A DNA stretch of 64,000 nucleotides from Pycnopodia helianthoides (taxonomy: Eukaryota > Echinodermata > Asteroidea > Forcipulatida > Asteriidae), in assembly GCA_032158295.1 (NCBI GenBank), contig CM063251.1, positions 14,521,757-14,585,756 of the forward strand, given 5' to 3'. Shown here piece after piece: positions 1-11,416 of this stretch. Below the pieces are notes generated by a model that worked only from the letters and a program-made list of their open reading frames with translations, made no database searches and was not told where the DNA came from. Every line of letters begins with the position of its first letter. The first letter of the stretch is position 1. Position numbers and translations under genes: made by a program.

Positions 1-530
1 CATCCCCTTTTGTGACGTCAATCAAGGCAGACTTCGCCTCGATCGAACATCGACCCCCTCAAATTTGCTTGCGTTTACGTTGTAAACACACGTGCAAGTA
101 GGTCCCAGAAGTGATCTTGTACGTTTCGAAAAAGGTTTTTTTTTTCTTGCATTTTCCGGCCTTGCCGACCAGGTGTATTGCTGCTGTATGCAGCTAAACA
201 ACTAATGATGGGGTCAGTCTGCATTTGTTTCCTGCAGATCCCAAGTATAAGCGGTTGTGGGCCGCGAAAGTCAGACTAACGAGGGCAAAGTGGTCCGGTC
301 CGACGTCGTTTTCGGCGCGATCTGTCATGTATGAATTCCTCGGTTTTCGATTGAGACCGCGCTGAAGCCAGCTAGTATACGCTAGCTAGTACACGTATAC
401 TGTGATGTGGGTGACGTCCGCATACGCATCATACCGAACAGGTACCCAGACGTAATGTACGGGGCCAGACTACATTTTTTTTCCTCCAAATACCGTGCCT
501 TGATTGACGTCACGAACAGCGCCACCATGT
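1..530. repeat. Inverted-repeat transposon (about 0.53 kb)
   Basis: TGTGACGTCAATCAAGGCA near position 10 is matched by its reverse complement TGCCTTGATTGACGTCACGA near 497-516. The ends look like roughly 20-bp terminal inverted repeats of a non-autonomous element. The left end may be cut by the window edge. No coding capacity is seen. The gene A exon upstream of 965 is not within it. Confidence 0.55.
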
Positions 531-964
531 GTCAAGGTAAAGGGGGCCTACTCTAAAATTTGTAATTAAAATAAAAACTAATTTTTAAAAACCTTAGTTA
601 ACTGTTTATTCACATTCCACTCATCAAAATACATTTATTAATGACAAAAGCTTTATTTTTACAAAATACCACTGCCAGGTGCCTTTAAAGGGACACGTTG
701 CCTTTGAATTGGGCACATTGGGATATAAAAAGCTTTTGTTATGAAATAGATATGGTTAGAAAGATATTTTAAAAGTAAAATATAATGATTCACACAAGAT
801 AATATCACCAAAGTTATCACCGGGGTTATCACCAAAGTATAACTCTACCTTTAAACTTGCCCGAAGCATCTTTAACAAGAAGGCACCATTTATCAACAAT
901 GAAGCCATCTTTGTCATTGTAATATTGATTCTCACTTTGCTTTCATCCCTTGTTAAATTCTAAG
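531..964. other. Gene A intron, repeat-derived
   Basis: This is AT-rich intron. From about 683 a fragment of the TTAAAGGGACACGTTGCCTT element family runs to about 800; the same family is seen complete at 35062-35423. Nothing coding is seen before the exon at 965. Confidence 0.6.
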
Positions 965-1097
965 GGCAATCAAGATCTCCACTCCGCCTTTGAATAATCT
1001 GATCGTCTTGGGTAGCCTTCTCCTCTACATCTCGGTGTTTCTCTTCGGACTGGACGAGTCTAACTTTCAAAATAACGCCATTATTCGACTTTGTCAT
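965..1097 (+). CDS. GABBR2-like: Gene A exon: TM2 and first extracellular loop
   Basis: The exon is bounded by acceptor AG at 963-964 after a pyrimidine-rich stretch and by donor GTGAGT at 1098. Its first base completes a codon from the exon to the left; 44 codons follow. It reads AIKISTPPLNNLIVLGS then LLLYISVFLFGLDES, which is the conserved LNNL start of TM2 and the FGLD exit of the GABA-B family. It ends at LCH, whose Cys is the TM3-top cysteine that pairs with ECL2 in this family. The first complete codon here is residue 1 for the numbering used in this annotation. Confidence 0.93.
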
Positions 1098-4000
1098 GTG
1101 AGTTCCTTTATTAATTATATAATTTTGTTATTGCCGTGGATGATCTTAACATAAAGATACAATGCTTTTTTTATGGATCTAATTTATGCTATGGCATGTT
1201 TTATAGTTGTTTTTTTATTGTTAGAGAGCAAGTTTTAGGGAATTTGTCCCCGGTGTGTGACCCCCCCCCCCCCAATACGGTAATCGAGAGCTGAAGGAAG
1301 ATAGTCAAGAGAGGGCGTTATCAGACAAACTTTCTACACAATTTGTCGTATGGGGACGAATTCTCCGGGGATGGAGACAGAATCTTCTGCCACACTGAAC
1401 AACTTATACCATAGACGCGGCTTGTGAATGCAAGTGGCTGTTGGGTGGGCTGGCGCGCACAGATCTCTGCTTCACAGGAAACTTGGCCGTTTTCAACTTG
1501 GCGGCTGCAGCTAGGGCTAGATCATGACATTAAAACAATGTGTTGAAGCATAGGCTGTCTTTAGCAACACCCTTAGCAACAGCCACAGCCACCCGTTCAG
1601 ACACGGCTCTTTCCGTAATTACTTATTCATGTTGGTTATTTAATGAATGATCATATGAATAATCATTTAAATAATCATTTGAGTTCTGAATAGAAATGAG
1701 CTCTTCTTTCTTCTCCGTTCCTATTAAGTCTCGATTTCACCCATTTGGAGCAATACAAGTCAAAATATAGCACACAAACCGTTAAAATTTCATAGAAAAC
1801 TTCGAGCGCATCTTTCATATCTGTCGATCCCATAATATCATCCATAGCCACGCCCATTGTATCAATACAATCTCAATGCCGGTTTTGCTAACGGTCCTTC
1901 TCCCAGAGGGGTTCCGTGGTGGACAAACAACAAAATAATTATCAAAAGAATCAGGGGTCTACAAAAGGGCCTACACGTTTCAATAAACAAATTAGTTAGT
2001 GATAAATTGTATCAGCATTTTATTAGTTTAAACAAAACTACATTTCATTACAATATTGTCTACTGCTCGTTACATTATAGATGAAGTCGTTCCTAGTTTG
2101 CGTTGGCATATCTCTGGCGTTCGGGGCGCTGTTCATGAAGACCTACAGGATACATGCCATTTTCAGCAGAGCCGTCGCTAAACTGAAACGAGTGGTGAGT
2201 GCCGTGGGCTCGTGAAATAGATTCTTATTGTGACTGAAACAGTCGTAGGGACACCAAGACAAGTGTGTATACTTACCGCCCCACACCCATTACAATAGAT
2301 GGGTTGCAGTGTGACGTAAATCGGCCATCTTTACGGGCAGTTTGTAACAAACAGTCGTGCGTTTCGTGTGAGAACGGTTTGCAACACGCGCGCATTTCAC
2401 GAAACTCATTGCAGGATTGGTCAGTGAACAACGCGGCTGCGTTAATAAGTTGAGCGTTTGACGCATCTGCAAGCCAAAATGCACTTTGCCCGTAAAGATG
2501 GCGTCTACTGGGACCTATCTATAGACCATAGAGTTATATATAAGAACTAGAGGACGCACTAGCCAAGTTACGTGACTCGTCGCGCGGGTGGTGCGGCCAT
2601 GTTTCAAGTGTACTACCACTACTTTGCTGTACGCTAAACAACAACATGAACACCGAGCGCGTGATGCGTGCATTTACCATACGCGCACATCGTGTACTTC
2701 GTACTCAATTTTGCCCTCTAAAAAATGGCGCTAGTGTCTCCTTGCGGTCCCGGCGCATTTGTGCACGCAGTATTGCCAGTGCGCCCTCTAGTTCTTATAT
2801 ATAACTCTATGCTATAGACCCTTCCCATGAAATATGTAGATTGCACATCGCGCGTGCGCACTCTCCCTACTGGTTGGCAAATGAGTGAAAATCGCGCCTT
2901 TTTGTATGGGACTGGTGGTGGCGTGACGCACACGCGTTTGTGCGTCTGCCTAACGTCTGACTGCGTTTTCCAACTAATAGTGTATGTACGCATGCGTGAA
3001 TGTAATTAGCATTTTTCATGGGAAAGGTCCATTATAATGTCATTCTTGAACAAATGAGGCTTGTTGTTCTAATCTTTTGTTTGTTTGTTTGTTTGTTTGT
3101 TTGTTTGTTTGTTTGTTTGTTTGTTTGTTTGTTTGTTTGTTTGTTTTGTTCGTTTGTTCGTTTGTTCGTTTGTTCGTTTGTTCGTTTGTTCGTTTGTTCG
3201 TTTGTTCGTTTGTTCGTTTGTTCGTTTGTTTGTTTGTTTGTTTGTTTGTTTGTTTGTTTGTTTGTTTGTTTGTTTGTTTGTTTGTTTGTTTGTTTGTTTG
3301 TTTGTTTGTTTGTTTGTTTGTTTGTTGTTTGTTTGTTTGTTTGTTTGTTTGTTTGTTGTTTGTTTGTTTAGTTTTTTCAAGAAAACCTGTGCCATCCCCC
3401 TCCCCGTGACTGTTCCTCCCAACATCAAATCTTCTTGACCCCATTGCGTTCCTGCTTGTGAAACATTAAAAAAACACCCCAGCCCCGTATATTAGGACAA
3501 ACTTGTTGTTCAAAAGTTCTGTCATTTTCTGTTTATTTTCAGGATTTACCCAATTTTAAACTGATATTGGGAGTATTACTAGCCGTGGTCGTGGATATTG
3601 TTATATTCACCGTCTGGATTATATTGGGACAGACCGACGTTGATGAAACTGCTTCAACACCAGTAGTAAGTGTACTCTGTCAATTCCCATTTACACATCA
3701 AAAAAGGAAACAGTTTCAAGACTTGGCGTTACATTATTTGTTTTTCTTTTCTTTTGGTGTTTGTTTGTTTGTTGGGGTGCCCGTTGTTTGTTCGTTTTGT
3801 ATTGGTTTTTTGGGGGGTGCGTTTTTTAGGGGTTAATTTTTTTTTTTTTGGGGGGGGGGAGTGGTGGTTTTAGTAGGTTTGTTTGGGTGTTTGTTTGTTT
3901 GTTTGGGGTGTTGTTGTTTTTGTTTTGTTGGGGTTTTTTTTTTTGGGGGGGGGGGGTCCTAACAGTGTAATAGGACAATGTTGCATGGTCAAATCTGCCT

Positions 4001-7000
4001 ATATACCTGCAAGGTCACTTGTTTTTGGTAAGCAATCTAACGTTTTGAGTATTAGGTTGGTTTAATGGTATCTTGACCAGCCAATCACCTAAAGCCAAAC
4101 GCCTCGATGCTTTTGGTCGTGAGATATGGCGGCGCCTTTTCGGTCTCTCATGGCAAGACATGGTGACAAATGAGGATCTGGACAGACGCATTAGAGGTCG
4201 CTGGACTTTTTCGTCTGACACAGTGTTTGCGCGCAAAGCAAGCTGCTGTGGTCATGCCGTGCGTAGTGGTGGTCCTTCAGCTACAGTGATCGCAGGTTTT
4301 CCAGCGCATACAAGGAGAGGACCAGGACGCCCTCGAGCCAGTTGGGTGAACAATTTGATTCAGTGGAGTGGTCTCTCAGTTGCTAATCTAAAGGATGCTG
4401 GGCTGCACAGGATTGAAATTCAAAAACTCTCGACACAGCCAATTCGCTGAAGTGGGCGCCTACGGGCAGACAACGGCTCTTGGCGTTGTGATTGATTCAA
4501 TCACCGCTATGGACCCCGGTTTGAATCCCACCTTGGACGGATTCACGCACGAGGATTGGATTTTCAATCCCAAAAATGATTCGTGATGATTTTGTTGTTG
4601 TTTATGCCCTCCACATCTCAGATTGAATCTTTCCTCTCTACACTACACTCTACGCTTTTGAGAATCACCGGGTTTCATTTGAAATAATCACACACTAGTA
4701 ATAAAAAATATGTTTAAAAAAAATAGAAAACAGTACTTTCCTGGAAAATGAACAATTAAATAAACGTTTCGTCCGTTTTGAACTGACCATAAATTGGGAT
4801 CCAGTATGCACGAAACAGTCGTAGTATAGCGACGCACCTTTTTTTCAGACCGACATATTGTCTCGTCCGCATGCTACAAATAACGCCCCCGTGTTTAACT
4901 GTCGATTAAAGATTTCCACAAAGCTTTGCATCGACGATCAGTGTTTCGCCCCAAATCAAAACATTAATCAAAATTGATTATGAAGTGAATTTCGCAACTT
5001 TTGTTGTTAAAGCTGTTCATTAGCCAATACTTTTAACATCCATGAAAAATGCCACGCGGCGACACAACAGCAAATCTGTCTGTCAAAACAAGTGGATGAA
5101 TTGTTGTTGCACTAGATTTAAAGGTATGTCAGATCATTTTGCTTCATGCCAAAATTTAAAAACCAGATTTATTTGCTCTTCAAAATAAATGGGTTAAAGG
5201 CAAAGTACACCTTTGGTTTTTGGGACCATTTGACTGTTTTAATCCTAGATATACACAATGTAGATATAGGCCCCCTATACAATAAAACTAACATGTGAAA
5301 ATTTCATTTCAAAAGGTGGTCCCGTTTTTAAAAGTCGCCAAAATTCGCAGCGAATATGTTCTCGCATAAAGAATAATCCTTAAATGAAATATACGATCTG
5401 GGAAACGTTTCTGGCAGAAACGTTTCTCAGATTCAAATTTGGGGGGATAAAAACTGACATATTATTTTTCCATATCCACATTATTTTTAATTTAAATATT
5501 TCTCAAAATGCTTTATACGATCGAAAGTTGCTGTACTTCTAACCAAGTCAGTTTTTATTGCTATTAATTTTTTAGAGTGATTACCAATCGTGTACCTTCC
5601 CTTTAAAGAGCCTTAAATTAAAACTAAAAATGTAGGTCTTTAATGTAAGTATTTCTCAGCATACAGAGTGTTAAAGGCATCACACAACATTGATATCAAG
5701 GCGGATGTTTCGCCTGTCTTCACTTTTAATGCCCTTTCCTTATTCCCGAGGAATGAGGAGTCACATTTCGTTCAAGAATAGTCCATTAATTTATTCAGAA
5801 CAACAAGTTTTTATTAAACATATCATACAACCTTGAAAGAAAAAAAAGTTGCTTGTCACGTTTTCGAAAAGAAAGAAAGCACGGAGCAATGGAACGAAAT
5901 GGTTAACGAAACACTGAAAACCGTGTTGTAACTATCCTTTTTTCAGGTAAAGCTATGTTGCGTTTAAATTCACAATCGATTGTATAAGCCATCAATGGGC
6001 TGCTCAAAATTAACCAATGCTTCACTTCAGATGCAAATTCGTAAGTTTCAATTATTCCGCTCAAAGAAAATCTTCCATTGTCTGTCGGATAAATTGCCAA
6101 TCTTCAATCTGAAAGGGTTGAAATCAGTACCCCCAAAAATGCTTTTTTTAATAAATATCAGTCCCCTTTATTCGACCGCCAAAATAATAGAATTGTCATT
6201 TGGTTGGGCAAATCGTGACTTGAGGCTTCTATTTTTAGAAGTACTTCACTGCAGTTATTAATCTGCGTCTCGAGTCATCGCAAGATCAACGGAATATTAG
6301 TTTAAAAGGTACACGTTGCCTTGGATCGGGCAAGTTGGTCTATAAAAAGTGTTTGTAATCGTTTGTTATAAAATGCATATGGTTAGAAAGATGTTTTAAA
6401 AGTAGAATACATTGATCCACACAAATATGCCTTAAAATTGCGTGGTTTTCCTTTTACATCGTGAACTAAACACGGTCGGCCATTTAAGGTTTTGGGTATA
6501 ACATCAACTGTATAATAATTTTTGATTAATCACTGTGCCACAAAAGTCAAATACCGGTTCATAATCGCCAGCTCGTAAATATACTTACATTTTCTAACGC
6601 TAGCCAAGAAGCGTGGCAAGTTTTGCATATTACGTAAGAGTAACAGGTTGAGTGCACACGGTTAGGGTGTGCCTATCATTGATCGTTTTCAGCGCAGCTA
6701 CGACAGACGTATCATTTATTTATTTCTCGGGTCGCAAATTATAATGTCAGATTCCGATACCGGGGCTCATCTCCTGGGAAGGCAACTTGGTCAATCCAAT
6801 CAGCCTCCCTTAACCTTAACGGCCAGTGACGTTTCAGCTATAGTCAAGGCCGGGGTAACAGATGCCCTGCAAGGATTCCAAACAAGGTTTGATAAGGTTA
6901 TAGCAGAGCGCAAGCACGAGAATGAGGAGGCCTTGCTAGAGGTACAGTCGCTCAAACGTGCAAACGAAGTCCAATTTCGGTTTAAAGGCAACCGAACACA

Positions 7001-10000
7001 GTTTGAGTTCAACGAAAAAATTGCTCAAAACCTCGAAACATCCAAGAAATTACTGAAGGAGGGCTCACCAACAACGGCAGAGGAGAAACTATCAGAGGCA
7101 GTTAAGGATCTACGAAAAAGAAACAAGTTGATACGCCTTGCAGACAAGTCTGAAGCGGGTTTGTGTTTATTTGACAATACAAGGTCGATAAGATAAATAA
7201 AATCTTTAAAATACTGAAAAAGTAGGATGCAATTTTGCTTGCCTTAAAGTTCAATTAAAGAAAATAAGAGAAAGGTGCGGTTTCGTGCATAGCTCAGCTA
7301 TTGTTTTCATTGTGTCGTTCACAACAAAAGGATTATATCAATAGGCCTTATTGGGCGAACATTCCTAAGTTCCCTTTGCCTTAATTAAATAGGTGTGGCA
7401 TTACACATCATGAAGCATGATCAAATTCATGGTTGTTGAGGTCAAGGTAAAAAAAAATTGGTTTTGGACCGACATTAACATTTGATTTCATTGTAGGTTG
7501 GGCCGCAGTGGATGAGTATATAAGTGATGAATTAGCTGATGATTCTGAAGATGAGAAGCGAATTCGCTCCGCTCAGTCCCGGGCAATGGCAAAACGAAAG
7601 AAGGCAAAGGTCGTTCAACGCCAAAAGCCGTATCAGCAGAACAGAAGACAGTCATCTGAGTCACCTGCTAACCCTGATAGTCTTTTTCGTCGCTATAGTG
7701 GGCAGTATAGACCGTCATCTCGCTTCTCATACACGGGTACAAGCTACGGATCAAGCCCAAAACCCACAGATATCTGTTTTAGATGTGGGAAAACAGGTCA
7801 TTGGAGACAAGGATGTACCGGAGTGCAGTCGTCAACCGGATTTAAAGACAACACTGGTCAGCGGTGAACTCACCGATAAAGTTTCGAGAAGCAGCGAGTT
7901 GCTTTACAAAGACGGAGAGACAGGGTACGAAAAATTCTATTCAGATAATTACTTTGATTATGAACAAGGTTCTGCAGAACCCATTGTCAGGGGACGTATG
8001 AAAGCCTCCTTGAAGTTCTGGGAGAACATTAAAGCGTATCCCGAGGTGTTGGAGATCATTCGGACAGGTTACAAAATCCCGTTCATTAACACACCCCCTA
8101 CCATGTATTCAAAGAATAATCGTTCTGCATTGGCACATGCAACATTTGTGTTGGAGGCAATAACGGATCTAAAATCTAAGGACCTCATCTCAGAGTCTAA
8201 TTCTCCGCCTTATGTTGTAAACCCCCTAACCGTATCAGTGCAAAGTTCCGGAAAGAAAAGGTTAATTATTGATCTCAGATGTGTTAATCAGTTTGTATGG
8301 AAAGACAAGATCAAGTTTGAAGACTGGAATGTAGCCTTGAAATACTTCAAACAGGGAGATTTTATGTTTTCCTTCGACCTTCGTTCTGGTTATCATCATA
8401 TTGATATTTTTTCAGAACATACCAAGTTTTTAGGTTTTGCTTGGAATATTGAGGGTGTAACAAGATACTATACGTTTAATGTTTTGCCATTTGGTTTAAC
8501 TTCAGCTCCTTATATATTTACTAAGATGTTAAGACCCTTGGTGGCCTCTTGGAGAAGTAGAGGTATGTATATTGTTGTGTATCTAGATGATGGATGGGGT
8601 AGAGAAGATACTCGGTTTCAATGTGAAGCTACTGCTAAGGCGGTAAAGGCCGACTTACTTGCTGCTGGGTTAGTACCTAATAAGAAAAAATCAGAATGGT
8701 CACCCACGCAACAACTAGATTGGCTGGGGCTGACGTGGAATTCCAAAGAAGGGTCCATTCGAGCCTTAGATCAAAGAGTTTCAGATACGTTGTTATCAAT
8801 CCAGTACTTGACACAGAAACTACCCAAGGTTACTGCCAGAAAGCTGGCGTCTATCACTGGTAAAATTATATCATTTTCATGTGTCGTAGGGTGTTTAGCA
8901 CAGCTTAAGTCAAGATACTTGCACATGGAGATTGTTAACAGAAAACATTGGGATTATGAATTCTCCCTACAGAGAGATAGTAAAGCGATAGAGGAATTAT
9001 TTTTCTGGAAAGCGCAACTATCAAAATTGAATAAACGTTTATTGTTTCAGTATTCGGTTCCCCAGGTTATGGTATACACCGATGCAAGTAATTCAGGATG
9101 CGGTGCATGGGTCATCGATTCGCCAGAGAAAAATGAATTTCAACAGAATTGGTCTCCAGAACAGAGAGGCAAAAGTTCCACTTGGCGTGAGTTAAAAGGG
9201 GCATCCCTAGCAATCAAAGCGTTTGCTCCAGTACTTAGAGAAAAAAGGGTAAAGTTGCATACTGATAACAAAGGAGTTGTAGCAATAATAGCTAAAGGTA
9301 GTATGGTCACAGAATTACAAGAATTAAGTCTGGATCTCAACTTATTCTGCAACAATAGCAGAATAGAATTGAAAGTGGAATGGATTCCTCGGTCAGATAA
9401 TACAGAGGCAGACTGTTTAAGCAGACAGGACGATTTAGATGATTGGGGTGTGTCCAAGGAATTTTTTCAATTTATAGATAGCATGTGGGGTCCACATTCA
9501 GTGGATAGATTTGCTAACGAGTACAACACGAAATTACCTGTTTTCAACTCAAGATACTGGAGTCCCAATTCCAGTCATGTGGATGCATTTAGTGTCGATT
9601 GGAGTGGTGACAATAATTGGTTAGTGCCACCAATTCATTTAATTCCTGATGTTTTGAATCACATCCAAGTGTGCAAAGCTAGAGGTACAATAGTGCTTCC
9701 TGAATGGCCTTCTGCAGTTTTCTGGCCCTTGCTATTTTCAAATTCTAGTCCTTTTAAAGGGCTTATCTCTCAAGTCTTGAGGTTTGGAGAATCTGACAAC
9801 ATTTTCATTCATGGGAAAAATCCAGAATCTATCTTCGGTTGTTCCAAGATGAAGAGTGCAGTTTTGTGCCTAATGCTTCAAGGTTAACAAACTGTGACAT
9901 CTCGACCAAAATCGCCAAAAGGGCTGGATGAGGTCAATAATGCCGCATGGCTTATAATGAGAGTGATAATTCCGTTTGGTAGCTCTCTTGGTAGTCGCTT

Positions 10001-11366
10001 GACACGGATTCGGGAAAAATAAGTGTTTGAAAAAGACGGTTGGTTAATTTTTCAGGTAGTGGGCACAAAGTTTGTTGTCTATAAAGTTTAATAAGTTTAT
10101 ATTTGATTTGTTCATATTATACAGAAAAAACAGCTATAAGCACTTACTACAAGGGGTTTTGAAAGCATCGAGAGCATCCAATACAGTACTTAAATACGAG
10201 AGATGCTTTGCCGTTTGGCAAGCTTGGTGCACGGAAAATAAAGTTGCTGCCCTTCCAGCTAATACGGAAGATATAGCCAGGTTCTTTATGGAACAATTCA
10301 CGAATAAAGCTCCGTTCTCTAGAATTGAAGGTATTTTTTATAGTATTAAGTGGCACCACGATTGTAATCCGAAGGTTGCAGAAAATCCCTGCGATAAAAA
10401 ATTCTTACGTTTAACCTTGGAAGGGCTAAAGCGAATCGCTGCTAAACCTGTATGTAAGAAGGAGCCGATAACTACAGAAATACTGGGCAAAATTGTAGCC
10501 AAGTTTGGATCGTCCAATAATTTAATGAACATTCGTCTCTGCACAATGTGTTTATTATCTTTCGCTGGTTTTCTTAGAAATGACGAACTCATAAACATCA
10601 GGGAGTGTGATTTAGATTTTCATCCGTCATTCGTCAGGATTTTTCTCACCAAGAGTAAAACCGATCAGCTTAAAGAAGGATCCTGGGTATACATTGCAAA
10701 AATTGGTTCACCTTCATGTCCTGTAACTATGGTACTCAAATACATAGCCTTGGGTCAAATTACCGAGTTCACTGAAAAGTTTTTATTGAGGCCCGTTGTT
10801 TATGTTAAATCCATTCAAGCTTACAGGTTAAGGAATGGCCAGTTATCATATTCCAGGTGTAGAGAGATTTTCAAGGATGCACTTAAAGATGTTGGTGTTG
10901 ATCCAACAAAGTTTGGTCTACACAGTTTAAGATCAGGTGGAGCCACAGCTGCTGCTTCCGTAGGAGTCCCAGACAGGCTGTTTAAAAAGCATGGTAGATG
11001 GCTTTCAGACCATTCAAAAGATGGGTATGTAAAGGAATCCGTAAGAAACCAACTAAGTGTATCACTTAGTCTAGGTCTATAAATCGTGCAGTTTAGTGAC
11101 TATAGCCTATATCTAAAGTTACATTGTTGCAGTATTTTTGTAATGACTGTATGTTCTGCCGTTATTGTCCCAGACAATGATTCTCGGAAAAGTGATGGCA
11201 CTTGAACTTAGAAGTAAAAGTAGGATAAGTGTTGGAATTATAATAAAATTAACTATTGCTACCTATGTCTTAGTTACATCATCAATCAATGTGGTGATAT
11301 AATAAATCATTGGGTGAAAGAACACCAACACTTTGTATTCCATTGTCGAATTAACTCAGAGTTGTC

Positions 11367-11416
<50 letters not shown>

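Noticed and set aside
3018..3444. Several long open frames on both strands (CLFV and NKQT repeats)
   Set aside because: They are produced by the period-4 TTTG/TTCG microsatellite, which has no stops in several frames.
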